This document shows, piece by piece, positions 40,558 to 48,552 of a stretch of DNA of 64,000 bases. The DNA lies in contig NZ_JARXYZ010000016.1 of the NCBI RefSeq assembly GCF_029894125.1, forward strand, positions 62,001-126,000, read 5' to 3'. How positions within the stretch are numbered: the first letter of the stretch is position 1; each line of letters opens with the position of its first letter. The notes beneath the pieces are model-generated. The model was not told the DNA's origin and ran no database searches. It saw nothing but the letters and a program-made list of their open reading frames with translations. The stretch comes from Kitasatospora sp. MAA19. GTDB taxonomy: Bacteria; Actinomycetota; Actinomycetes; Streptomycetales; Streptomycetaceae. The position numbers and the translations under genes were made by a program.

Positions 40558-40591
40558 TGTGACCCGTAACATAGTAATGTGAAATTGCACT
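40558..40591 (-). promoter_or_regulatory. Operator C: paired island palindromes upstream of the peptide importer
   Basis: TGTGACCCGTAACA (40558-40571) and TGTGAAATTGCACT (40578-40591), 20 bases centre to centre, match the TGTGA-N4-TMACA pattern. On the minus strand a TACTAT -10 candidate lies between them, so binding should block transcription of the importer operon. Confidence 0.65.
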
Positions 40592-40713
40592 GCACAAGAG
40601 GTGACGCCACCCGTTACCGAGCTGTGTCCGGGCCGCACCTCCCCCGCCTCCCACAGGAGTTCACCCGGGGCCCACACCCGACCCTGCTCAGCCGAGGCCC
40701 CGGGGTCGGGCGA

Positions 40714-41043
40714 TCACGCCACCTTGACCGTCCGCTCCCCCTGCCGCACCGCCACCTCGACCTCTCCGCCGATCGCCGCCGCGTACGCCCGCAGATTTTC
40801 CAGGCTGTCCACCTGCCCGTGCTCGATCTGCGACACCCTCGCCTGGCTCACCCCCATCAGAGCGGCCACGTCCTTCTGCGTCAGCTCGGCCTTCCGCCGC
40901 AACTCGGCGAGCTCGTATCCGCGGATCCTCGCCAGCGTCTCCTGCCGGATGCGCGCCCGATCGGCCTCCGCCTCCGGCGTCGCCAGCTCGGGGTTGAGGC
41001 GGAGTGCCTCGGCCCGAACCTCCGTCCAGCTCCGACCCTTCAT
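40714..41043 (-). CDS. XRE-family antitoxin (HigA-like)
   Basis: 109 residues with a Cro/C1 helix-turn-helix: LAELRRKAELTQKDVAALMG, then VSQARVSQIEHGQVDSLENL. The N-terminal SWTEVRAEALRLNPELA helix is typical of HigA/RelB-type antitoxins paired with Gp49-like toxins. The ATG at 41043 overlaps the stop of the truncated toxin gene (ATGA), the standard toxin-first order. The antitoxin appears intact. Confidence 0.85.
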   Translation of the reverse strand: MKGRSWTEVRAEALRLNPELATPEAEADRARIRQETLARIRGYELAELRRKAELTQKDVAALMGVSQARVSQIEHGQVDSLENLRAYAAAIGGEVEVAVRQGERTVKVA

Positions 41044-41270
41044 GCGCGCGCTCCCTTCCGCCGCTCCTCGACGTAGTCCGTATACCGCTTCTCCGCCAGA
41101 GGAATCGACTTGTCGTACCCCGACCAATGACCCGACTTGTCACCCGCCACGAGGATGATCGCCTCCCGCTCCTGGTCGAAGACGAAGAGCATGCGCACCT
41201 CGCTGCCGCCCGAGGACCCGGGCCTCAGTTCCTTGAGGTTGTGCAACCGGCTGCGGTGGATCCGGTCCAC
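41040..41270 (-). pseudogene. RelE/HigB-type toxin, N-terminal half missing
   Basis: The remaining ~76 codons read VDRIHRSRLHNLKELRPGSS, then VRMLFVFDQEREAIILVAGD and PLAEKRYTDYVEERRKGARA, the C-terminal two thirds of a phage-derived Gp49-like/HigB toxin. Intact relatives have ~110-120 residues and begin about 40 residues earlier. Here the sequence before VDRI is the 3' end of the nitronate monooxygenase gene in another frame, so the N-terminus was deleted by a junction near 41270-41290. Most likely inactive. Confidence 0.75.
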
Positions 41271-41290
41271 CGCAGGCCGCGCGGGGCGCG

Positions 41291-42313
41291 CTACCCCTGG
41301 GCGGACCGCCAGAGCCGGGTGACCAGGTCGGCCGCCGGGCCGGTGCGGGCGAGGTGGCGGGCGGTGCCGGCCCAGAGGTGCATGGCCTGGACGTCGGCAC
41401 GACGGGTGGCGGCGGCGCGCAGCGGCTGGGTGAGGTGGTGCACCTCGGGGTAGGCGGGCGGCGCGTACGGACCGTGGCGGTCGATGAAGGCGTTGCGCAG
41501 GCCGCGGGCCGGGCGACCGGTGAAGGCCCGGGTGACGACCGTCTCCGGGAGGTCGGTGAGCGCCGCCCGGTGCACCGCCGAGGCGCCGGACTCGTCGGCG
41601 CGCAGCAGGGCCGTGCCCAGCTGCACCGCGACCGCCCCGGCGCGCAGCGCCGCCGCCACCGCCGGGCCGTCGCCGAGCCCGCCGGCCGCGATCAACGGCA
41701 CCGTCGTCACCGCCCGTACGGCGGGCAGCAGTTCCAGCAGCGGGACGGCCCCGGGCTCGTCCTCGACGCGGTGGGTGGCGCGGTGCCCGCCGGCCTCCGG
41801 GCCCTGCACGCACAGCGCGTCCATCCCGACCGCCTCCGCCGCCCGCGCCTCGGCGGGCGTGGTGACGGTGCCGACCTGGAACGTCCCGGCCGCCCGGACC
41901 GCCGCCGCCTCCTCCGGCGCGGGCAGACCGAAGGTGTACGACACCACCGGCACCGGATCCGCCAGCAGTACGGCGAGCTTGGCCTCCCAGTCGTCCCGGT
42001 CCGGCCCGATCTCCTCGGGCAGCGCCACACCCCACCGCTCGGCCTCGGGCCGCAGCCGCTCCCGGTACGCGGCGACGGCCGCCGGATCGCCGGGCGGAGC
42101 CGGGACGAACAGGTTCACGCCGTACGGCCGATCGGTCAACTCCCGGACCAGTGCGATCTGTTCGGCCATCGTGGCGGCACTCCGGTACCCGGCGGCGAGG
42201 AACCCCAGCCCGCCGGCCCGGTTCACCGCGGCCACCAGTTCCGGGGTGGACGCCCCACCCGCCATCGGCGCGCCGACCACCGGTACGGCGAGTTCGTCGA
42301 GACGCACGGCCAT
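41291..42313 (-). CDS. Nitronate monooxygenase (NMO/2-nitropropane dioxygenase family)
   Basis: 340 residues, FMN-binding TIM barrel: VGAPMAGGASTPELVAAVNR, GGLGFLAAGYRS, LCVQGPEAGGHRATH (catalytic His region), IAAGGLGDGPAVAAALRAGA and AVQLGTALLRADE. It oxidises alkyl nitronates such as propionate 3-nitronate. GGAGGAA before the ATG at 42313 supports this start over the GTG five codons upstream. Its 3' end abuts the deletion junction of the toxin gene. Confidence 0.87.
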   Translation of the reverse strand: MAVRLDELAVPVVGAPMAGGASTPELVAAVNRAGGLGFLAAGYRSAATMAEQIALVRELTDRPYGVNLFVPAPPGDPAAVAAYRERLRPEAERWGVALPEEIGPDRDDWEAKLAVLLADPVPVVSYTFGLPAPEEAAAVRAAGTFQVGTVTTPAEARAAEAVGMDALCVQGPEAGGHRATHRVEDEPGAVPLLELLPAVRAVTTVPLIAAGGLGDGPAVAAALRAGAVAVQLGTALLRADESGASAVHRAALTDLPETVVTRAFTGRPARGLRNAFIDRHGPYAPPAYPEVHHLTQPLRAAATRRADVQAMHLWAGTARHLARTGPAADLVTRLWRSAQG

Positions 42314-42371
42314 CGGGAGTTCCTCCACTTCCTGCGGGCACGGACCATCCCACCCTATGCCCGGACCCGCC

Positions 42372-43010
42372 CTAGCGGATCAGCCCCCGCCCGCGCGCCG
42401 CCCGCACCGCCGCGGTACGCGAGTCCACCCCCAACTTGGTGTAGATGTGCACCAGATGGGACTTCACCGTGGCCTGGCTCAGGTGCAGTCGCTGGCTGAT
42501 CTGCTGGTTGGTCAGCCCGTCCGCGACCAGCCCGAGCACCTCGGTCTCCCGCGCGCTGAGCGCAGCCGCGGGCGTCCGCATCCGTTCCAGCAGCCGGTCG
42601 GCGACGCTCGGCGCCAGCGCCGAGCGTCCCGCCGCGGCCGCCCGGACGGCCTGGGCCAGGTGCTCCGGCGGGGCGTCCTTGAGCAGGTAGCCGGTGGCGC
42701 CGGCCTCCAGCGCGGGCAGGGTGTCGGCGTCGGTGTCGTAGGTGGTGACGACGAGGACCCGGGGCGCGCCCGCCCGGGCGGTGATCTCGGCGGTCGCCTG
42801 GGCGCCGTTCATGGCCGAACCGGGCCCGAACTGGAGGTCCATCAGCACCACGTCGACCCCGCCCGCCGCCGCCAGCTCGACGGCCCGCTCGGCGGTCGCG
42901 GCCTCGGCGACGATGGCGAAGTCCGGTTCGCCCTCCAGCACCGCCCGCAGCCCGGCCCGCACCACCGGGTGGTCGTCCGCCAGCAGCAGCCGGATCACCG
43001 CGCCGCTCAT
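42372..43010 (-). CDS. NarL/LuxR-family response regulator
   Basis: 212 residues. Receiver domain: acidic pocket LLLADDHPVV, phosphoacceptor Asp in VDVVLMDLQFGPGS (about residue 56), Lys in GYLLKDAPP. The C-terminal LuxR helix-turn-helix is LSARETEVLGLVADGLTNQQ followed by LHLSQATVKSHLVHIYTKLG. Its start overlaps the kinase stop by four bases (ATGA), so the two are a co-translated two-component pair. The divergent ABC exporter is the probable target. Confidence 0.93.
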   Translation of the reverse strand: MSGAVIRLLLADDHPVVRAGLRAVLEGEPDFAIVAEAATAERAVELAAAGGVDVVLMDLQFGPGSAMNGAQATAEITARAGAPRVLVVTTYDTDADTLPALEAGATGYLLKDAPPEHLAQAVRAAAAGRSALAPSVADRLLERMRTPAAALSARETEVLGLVADGLTNQQISQRLHLSQATVKSHLVHIYTKLGVDSRTAAVRAARGRGLIR

Positions 43011-44296
43011 CCGCGCTCCTCCCCACCCGGCAGATCCTCCGTACCGGGCAGATCGTCCGTACCGGGCAGATCCTCCGCGCCGGGCACGTCCTCCCCGCCA
43101 AGCGGCAGCCCCACGGCGGGCAACTGCACCGCGAGCGCCGTCCCCTCGCCGGGCGCCGACTCCACCGTGAAGGTGCCGCCCAGCGCCCGCGCCCGGGCCC
43201 GCATCGACGGCAGCCCGAACCCGCCGTCCGCACCGGTGCGACCCGCGACCGCCGCCGGATCGAATCCGGCCCCGTCGTCGAACACGTCCAACGCCACCTC
43301 GCCCTCCATGTAGCTGAGTGTCACCTCGGCGTGCGAGGCCTGCGCGTGCCGGACGGTGTTGCCGAGCGCGGACTGCGCGATCCGCAGCAACGCGACCTCC
43401 TGCGGTACCGGCAGCCGTACCGGCTCCCCGGAGACGTGCAGGTGGACGGGCAGGGCGCTGTGCGCCGTGGTGGTCGCGCAGAGCCGTTCCAGCGCGACCG
43501 GCAGTGGGTCGCCGTCCAACGCGGGCGGGGTGAGCGCGCGGACGAACCGCCGGGCCTCGTCCAGGTTGTCCTGGGCGGCCTGCCGGGCCTGTTCGACGTA
43601 CCCGGCGGCGGCCTCGGTGCGTTCCGGCAGTTCCCGCTGGGCGGCCCGCAGCAGCAGCTGGATGGAGGTGAGGCTCTGCGCGAGGGTGTCGTGGATCTCC
43701 CGCGCGAGGCGCTCCCGCTCGGCGAGCACCCCGGTCATGTGGTGCGCGGCGGCGGCGTCGGCACGGGCGGCGGTCAGCTCGTCGATCAGCCGGCGCCGTT
43801 CCTCGCTCTCCCGGTACAGCGCCTGGTAGCCGAGCACGGTGGCGGTGGCGACGGCCGCGCCGAGCGCGGGCCCGATCGCGGCGGGCAGGCTGAAGGTGTG
43901 CTGGTGCCAGGACCAGGCGGCGATCGCGGTAGCGGCGGTCAGCCCGACCGCGGTGAGGCCGCCGCGCCGCCCGAGCAGGTGCAGTTCCAGGAAGTACAGC
44001 GGGAACGCCAGCCACACCCCGTCCTGGGTGGCGACCAGCACGCCCACCCAGGTCACGCCGAGCAGCGCCAGCCAGAGCGCGGCGGCCCGGCGCGAGCGGC
44101 GGACGGCGGCCAGTCGGGGCCCGACGGCGTAGACGGCGGCCATCGCGGTGGCCGCGGCGACGACGGACGCCGGCTCGGCGCCGCGGCCGACCACGGCGCG
44201 GGCGACGGCGAGTGCGAGCAGGCCCGCCACGAGCAGGTGCAGGCAGACCTGGAGGACGCGGGCGACGGGGGTGGTGCGGGATCGTTCGGTCGCCAT
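43007..44296 (-). CDS. NarL-type sensor histidine kinase (HisKA_3)
   Basis: 429 residues. The N-terminal half has 5-6 membrane segments without a large sensing loop. HisKA_3 H-box RERLAREIHDTLAQSLTSIQ carries the phosphorylated His; the HATPase domain has LGNTVRHAQASHAEV and VFDDGAGFDPAAV. The Cys-free C-terminus ends in a repeated PGTEDLPGTDD-type tail encoded by 18-bp tandem repeats. Intramembrane-sensing kinases like this beside ABC transporters often respond to antibiotics or lipids. Confidence 0.9.
   Translation of the reverse strand: MATERSRTTPVARVLQVCLHLLVAGLLALAVARAVVGRGAEPASVVAAATAMAAVYAVGPRLAAVRRSRRAAALWLALLGVTWVGVLVATQDGVWLAFPLYFLELHLLGRRGGLTAVGLTAATAIAAWSWHQHTFSLPAAIGPALGAAVATATVLGYQALYRESEERRRLIDELTAARADAAAAHHMTGVLAERERLAREIHDTLAQSLTSIQLLLRAAQRELPERTEAAAGYVEQARQAAQDNLDEARRFVRALTPPALDGDPLPVALERLCATTTAHSALPVHLHVSGEPVRLPVPQEVALLRIAQSALGNTVRHAQASHAEVTLSYMEGEVALDVFDDGAGFDPAAVAGRTGADGGFGLPSMRARARALGGTFTVESAPGEGTALAVQLPAVGLPLGGEDVPGAEDLPGTDDLPGTEDLPGGEERG
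43026..43097 (-). repeat. 18-bp tandem repeat in the kinase 3' end
   Basis: Four units based on CCGGGCAGATCCTCCGTA run from 43026 to 43097, the first and last degenerate. They encode the acidic six-residue repeats at the kinase C-terminus. Such repeats are prone to copy-number change. Confidence 0.8.
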
Positions 44297-44461
44297 CCGT
44301 CCAGCCTAGGTTCCGCGCCGGGCCCCGGCATCAATCAAAAGGTTGAACTCCGCTTCTGCCCTTTGATGCCGAGGATGCAATCCCCGGTGCGATGCCCGCG
44401 GGGCCCCTCCTCCGGGACGGTGGAAGCGTCGGAAAGCAGCTGTCCACAAGAAAGGCCCACC

Positions 44462-45538
44462 GTGTTCGTCGCCTGGAGGGATCTGGGGTTCGCCAAGGGG
44501 CGGTTCGCCCTGATGGGGACCGTCATCGTGCTGATCACCGTACTGGTCGGCCTGCTGTCCGGCCTGACCGCCGGGCTCGGCCGGCAGAACATCTCCGCGA
44601 TCACCGGCCTGCCCGCCGACCACCTGGTGTTCGGCAAACCGGCCGACGGGCAGAAGCTCTCCTTCACCGACTCCCAGGTCACCCCCGAGCAGTGGCAGGC
44701 CTGGGCGCGCGAGCCGGGCGTCACCTCCGCCCAGCCGCTGGGCATCACCACCACCAAGGCCGCCGCCGGCGCCCGCACCGCCGCGCTGTCCGCCTTCGGC
44801 GTCCCGGACGGCTCCGGGCTGGCCCCGCAGGGCGCCCGGATCGCCCCCGGCCAGGCCGTCCTGTCGAAGACCGCCGCCGAGAACCTGGGCGGGCTCGCCC
44901 CCGGCGCCGACGTCACCCTGGCCGGCCACCACCTCCAGGTCGCGGCCGTCGACGGCGACGCCGCGTACAGCCACACCCCGGTGATCTGGACCAGCCTCAC
45001 CGACTGGCAGCAGGCCGCCCCCGGCGGCGCCGGCCACGCGACCGTCATCGCGCTCACCACCGCCGAGGGCGCCGACCTGGGCGGCGCCGACGCCCGCCAC
45101 GGCACCGTGACCCGCACCCGCGACGACGCCCTCGCCGCGATCGGCTCCTACACCTCCGAGAACGGCTCGCTGCAACTGATGCGCGGCTTCCTGTTCGCCA
45201 TCTCCGCGCTGGTCATCGGCGCGTTCTTCACCGTCTGGACGATCCAGCGCAGCGGCGACATCGCGGTGCTGAAGGCCCTCGGCGCCTCCACCCGCTACCT
45301 GCTGCGCGACGCCCTCGGCCAGGCCGTCCTGCTGCTGGTGCTCGGCACCGCCCTCGGCACCGCCCTCGCGGCGGGCGTGGGGGCACTGGTCGGCTCCGCC
45401 GTGCCCTTCGTGCTGGACGCCCCGACCGTCCTGTTCCCGGCCGTGGTGATGATCGCGCTCGGCGCCGTCGGCGCGGCCCTGTCCATCCGCCGGATCACCT
45501 CCGTCGACCCGCTGACCGCCCTGGGGAGCGCCCGATGA
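44462..45538 (+). CDS. FtsX-family ABC transporter permease
   Basis: 358 residues. One N-terminal membrane segment (ALMGTVIVLITVLVGLLSGL), a large extracytoplasmic MacB-PCD-like domain and three C-terminal segments with the FtsX motif WTIQRSGDIAVLKALGASTR. It belongs to the MacB/LolCE-type mechanotransmission group rather than classical importers. GTG start at 44462. The stop overlaps the ATPase start (ATGA). Divergent from the HisKA_3 kinase across 165 bases, the usual layout for a regulated efflux or stress-response ABC unit. Confidence 0.9.
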   Translation: MFVAWRDLGFAKGRFALMGTVIVLITVLVGLLSGLTAGLGRQNISAITGLPADHLVFGKPADGQKLSFTDSQVTPEQWQAWAREPGVTSAQPLGITTTKAAAGARTAALSAFGVPDGSGLAPQGARIAPGQAVLSKTAAENLGGLAPGADVTLAGHHLQVAAVDGDAAYSHTPVIWTSLTDWQQAAPGGAGHATVIALTTAEGADLGGADARHGTVTRTRDDALAAIGSYTSENGSLQLMRGFLFAISALVIGAFFTVWTIQRSGDIAVLKALGASTRYLLRDALGQAVLLLVLGTALGTALAAGVGALVGSAVPFVLDAPTVLFPAVVMIALGAVGAALSIRRITSVDPLTALGSAR

Positions 45539-46218
45539 GCCTTCACCTCGACCGCATCACCCTCACCTACCCGGACGGCGACGACCGGCTCACCGCCCTG
45601 GACGACGTCTCGCTGACCGTCCCCAAGGGCTCGATCACGGCCGTGGTCGGCCCGTCCGGCTCCGGAAAGTCCAGCCTGCTGGCGGTCGCCGCCACCCTGA
45701 TCACCCCGGACTCCGGCCGGGTCGTGGTGGACGGCACCGACACCACGGGCCTCGGCCGCGCCGAGCTGACCGCGCTGCGCCGCACCCGGATCGGCATCGT
45801 CTTCCAGCAGGCCAACCTGCTGCCCTCGCTGACCGCCGCCGAACAGCTCCAGGTGATGGCCCACCTGGACGGCCGCTCCCCGCGCGCCGCCCTCCCCCGG
45901 GCCCTGGACCTGCTGGCCGCGGTCGGTCTGCGCGACCAGGCCGGCCGCCGCCCGCACCAGCTCTCCGGCGGTCAGCGCCAGCGCGTCAACATCGCCCGCG
46001 CGCTGATGAACGACCCCACCGTCCTGCTGATCGACGAACCCACCAGCGCCCTCGACCACGAGCGCGGCGCGGCCGTCCTCGACCTGATCACCGAGCTCAC
46101 CCACCGCCGCGCCACCGCCACCGTCCTGGTCACCCACGACCGCACCCACCTGACCGCCGTCGACCAGGTCGCCGAGGTCCACGACGGCCGCCTGACGGTG
46201 CCCGCGGCGGCGGTCTGA
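45535..46218 (+). CDS. ABC transporter ATPase (MacB/LolD-like)
   Basis: 227 residues. Walker A AVVGPSGSGKSSLLAVAATL, Q-loop GIVFQQANLLPSLTAAEQL, signature HQLSGGQRQRVNIARAL and Walker B VLLIDEPTSALDHERG are complete. The size and motifs match LolD/MacB ATPases that power FtsX-type permeases. Translationally coupled to the permease upstream. Confidence 0.93.
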   Translation: MSLHLDRITLTYPDGDDRLTALDDVSLTVPKGSITAVVGPSGSGKSSLLAVAATLITPDSGRVVVDGTDTTGLGRAELTALRRTRIGIVFQQANLLPSLTAAEQLQVMAHLDGRSPRAALPRALDLLAAVGLRDQAGRRPHQLSGGQRQRVNIARALMNDPTVLLIDEPTSALDHERGAAVLDLITELTHRRATATVLVTHDRTHLTAVDQVAEVHDGRLTVPAAAV

Positions 46219-46375
46219 GCTTCTTCCGCGCCGTCAGCACGTCGTCCACCGTGAGCGTCACCGACGCCCCGATCGACTCCGGCCGTGTGAACGGCTGCCC
46301 CGGGTGGTGGACGGCGTGCAGGCGCCTTCCGGCGCGCCCGATCCGCGGCCTTCACCCGACCGAGTGGTTTAACCC

Positions 46376-47086
46376 CTACCGCGCCCGCAACCGCAGCGCC
46401 GGGCGCTCCGCCTCGGCCGCCTCCTCCTGGCCCGCCCACAGCGAGCGGACGTGGCTGAGGTGGCGCGTCATGCAGGCCTCCGCCGCCTCCGCGTCGCCCG
46501 TGAGCATCAGGTCCAGCAGCTCCAGGTGCTCCTCCGCCGAGGAGGTCAGCTCACCGCGCTCGTCGAGCCGGTTGAGGCCGTACAGCCGCGAGCGCTTGCG
46601 CAGGTCGCTGACGACGTCGACGAGGCGGGCGTTCCCGGCCAGCCCCAGCAGGTCCAGGTGGAACTGCCGGTCCGCCTCCAGGTAGCCGATGAGGTCGTGC
46701 TTGCGGGCTGCGGCGACGATGGCCTCCGCCTGCGGGCGCAGCCGCTCCAGCTGCTCCTTGGTGGCGGTGCGGGTGACCCGGCCGACGGTGGGGACCTCGA
46801 TCAGCGCGCGGATCTCGGTGTAGTCGTCGAGGTCGCGCTCGGTGAGCTCGGTGACCCGGAAGCCCTTGTTGCGGACGGCCTCGACGAGGCCTTCGCGGGC
46901 GAGGTCGAGCATGGCCTCGCGGACGGGGGTGGCGGAGACGCCGAAGTCGGCGGCGAGCGCGGGTGCGGAGTAGACGACGCCGGGGCGCAGTTCGCCGGAG
47001 ATCAGGGCCGCCCGGAGCGCGTGGGCGACCTGGTCGCGAAGCCGCTCCTGTACGGAGATCAGGGTGCGGGGTTTGAGGTCGGCCAT
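46376..47086 (-). CDS. GntR-family regulator, FadR/FCD subfamily (candidate hydroxyproline-island regulator)
   Basis: 236 residues. N-terminal winged helix: HALRAALISGELRPGVVYSA, then ALAADFGVSATPVREAMLDL and LVEAVRNKGFRVTELTERD. The C-terminal all-helical FCD ligand domain has probable metal-ligand His in DRQFHLDLLGLAG, SAEEHLELLDLM and MTRHLSHVRSLW. FCD regulators sense small carboxylates; HypR of Sinorhizobium, a hydroxyproline repressor, is of this type. CGGAGGAA precedes the ATG at 47086. Two island-operator copies overlap its own upstream region, consistent with autoregulation. It is the only regulator beside the catabolic genes. Confidence 0.88.
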   Translation of the reverse strand: MADLKPRTLISVQERLRDQVAHALRAALISGELRPGVVYSAPALAADFGVSATPVREAMLDLAREGLVEAVRNKGFRVTELTERDLDDYTEIRALIEVPTVGRVTRTATKEQLERLRPQAEAIVAAARKHDLIGYLEADRQFHLDLLGLAGNARLVDVVSDLRKRSRLYGLNRLDERGELTSSAEEHLELLDLMLTGDAEAAEACMTRHLSHVRSLWAGQEEAAEAERPALRLRAR

Positions 47087-47117
47087 GGTGTTCCTCCGGG
47101 TGGGTGCAGAACACCAG

Positions 47118-47155
47118 TGTACAATGTCACGTTACGTTGAGTGTGCAACATTCCG
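47118..47155 (-). promoter_or_regulatory. Operator D: two weaker copies upstream of the GntR gene
   Basis: TGTACAATGTCACG (47118-47131) and TGTGCAACATTCCG (47142-47155) match the island palindrome at about 10-11 of 14 positions. A TACACT -10 candidate on the minus strand lies within the first copy. They probably mediate autoregulation. Confidence 0.55.
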
Positions 47156-47388
47156 CGATTCGAGCGACCTGTCAGCTACTGTCAGTTCGCCGAGCCCTCG
47201 CCGGCTCCGATCCGGCCGACGCCCATCGTGACAGCGGCCGCCGACCGTGACAACGGCCGGCGGCGCACGAGCTGCCACGCATTCTCACACGACGCTCCCC
47301 CGAGCAGACGAACGGAGCCGACGCGGCGGGGGATCCCTTCCCACCGCGCCGACCCCTGCTTCACGACTCCCGACAAGCGCCCGGAGTA
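47156..47388. other. Intergenic stretch between the GntR gene and the OCD operon end
   Basis: No convincing gene. Several GTGACA and CTGTCAG-like half-sites and GGCCGGCGGCG-type GC-rich stretches occur, but no clear terminator or promoter can be defined. Confidence 0.4.
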
Positions 47389-47535
47389 ATGGACTTGGGA
47401 ATCGACATCGCGTTGTACGACGGCCCTTCGAACACCGGCCGCCGGCCCGGCCCGACGCTGCTGCACCTCTCCGGCGACCACGGCCCGGCACTCGCCGCCA
47501 CCCCGGGCAGTCGGCGCCGCCTCCTCGGCGACTGA
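47389..47535 (+). CDS. Possible 48-residue peptide gene
   Basis: An ATG at 47389 opens a 48-codon frame (MDLGIDIALYDGPSNTGRRP, then a Pro/Arg-rich end LAATPGSRRRLLGD) ending four bases short of the convergent OCD gene. GGAG lies only two bases before the ATG, so translation is doubtful. No family recognised and no neighbours on this strand. Confidence 0.25.
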   Translation: MDLGIDIALYDGPSNTGRRPGPTLLHLSGDHGPALAATPGSRRRLLGD

Positions 47536-47538
47536 GCG

Positions 47539-48552
47539 TCAGGCGCTCCCGGCGGCCCCACCTGCCTCCGCACGCCCGGCGCTCCGGTACACCGCCGCCG
47601 CGACCGCCAGGTCCTCCCAGGCCATGCCGACGCTCTTGAAGAACCGCGGGCGGTCCCCCGGCACCGGCACCTCCCCGGCCACCAGCTCGGCCAGGTTCCA
47701 CACCCGCCGCGAACCGTCCCCGCCCCCCGCGACCCCGGCCATCAGCAGGTCGCCCGCCTCCCGGGCCGCCACCGCCCGCGCCTCCACGTACAGTTCGGCC
47801 CGCTCGACCAGCACCTCGTCCACCTCCCGCGCGTCCGGCTCGTGCGAGCCGACCGCCGCGACAGCGGCGTGCGCGGGCACCAGCGCGCCGTCGAACAGCG
47901 GCGTGCGCGCGGTGGTGCAGCAGACCACCAGGTCCGCCCCGGCCACCGCCCCGGGCCCGCCGACCTCGGCCACCAGCCCGAACCCCCGCCCGTACGCGGC
48001 CAGTGCCCCGGCCCGTTCGGCGTTGCGCGCCACCACGGTGAGCCGGGTCAGCGGCCGGACGGCCAGCAGCGCGTCCAGGTGCCCGTACGCCTGCGGCCCG
48101 GAGCCGAACAGCACCAGGTGCGCGGCGTCCGGCACGGCCAGCCGGCGCAGTGCGACGGCGGTGACGGCGGGTGTGCGCAGCGTGGTGAGCGCGGCGCCGT
48201 CGAGCAGGGCGAGCGGCTGCAGGGTGGGCCCGTCGAGCAGCAGGTAGCTGCCGGTGATCCGGGGCAGCCCCCGCTCGGGGTTGGCGGGCGCGACCCCGGC
48301 GATCTTGACGCCGGCGTACGGCCCGGCGGCGGCCGGCATCATCAGCAGCTCGCCGGCCGGGACCGGGACGGCCGAGCGGGCCGGGGCCGGCTCCGGGTCG
48401 AACCCGTCGAGCAGCACCCGCTCGATCGCCGCCACGGCCCCGGCGGCCGTGACATCACCAACGCCCGGCACGGCGTACTGGAGCGGCTCAGCCGCCGCAC
48501 CGGGCTGCGCGGGGGAAACCGGGACGGGGGGAATCGGGACGGGGCCGCTCAC
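47539..48552 (-). CDS. Ornithine cyclodeaminase/mu-crystallin family protein (possible pyrroline-2-carboxylate reductase)
   Basis: 337 residues. Conserved family blocks: PRITGSYLLLDGPTLQPLAL, DGAALTTLRTPAVTAVALRR, Rossmann segment AHLVLFGSGPQAYGHLDALL, and VVCCTTARTPLFDG. In several bacteria a member of this family (LhpI type) reduces delta1-pyrroline-2-carboxylate to L-proline in the trans-3-hydroxyproline route. The GTG start overlaps the stop of the neighbouring proline-racemase-family gene (GTGA), supporting a proline-imine substrate. Last gene of the DapA-epimerase-ALDH operon. Confidence 0.8.
   Translation of the reverse strand: MSGPVPIPPVPVSPAQPGAAAEPLQYAVPGVGDVTAAGAVAAIERVLLDGFDPEPAPARSAVPVPAGELLMMPAAAGPYAGVKIAGVAPANPERGLPRITGSYLLLDGPTLQPLALLDGAALTTLRTPAVTAVALRRLAVPDAAHLVLFGSGPQAYGHLDALLAVRPLTRLTVVARNAERAGALAAYGRGFGLVAEVGGPGAVAGADLVVCCTTARTPLFDGALVPAHAAVAAVGSHEPDAREVDEVLVERAELYVEARAVAAREAGDLLMAGVAGGGDGSRRVWNLAELVAGEVPVPGDRPRFFKSVGMAWEDLAVAAAVYRSAGRAEAGGAAGSA

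Noticed and set aside
42372..46218. Two-component/ABC module as part of the hydroxyproline regulon
   Set aside because: No copy of the palindrome lies in its divergent promoter region (44297-44461), so it is probably an unrelated resident.
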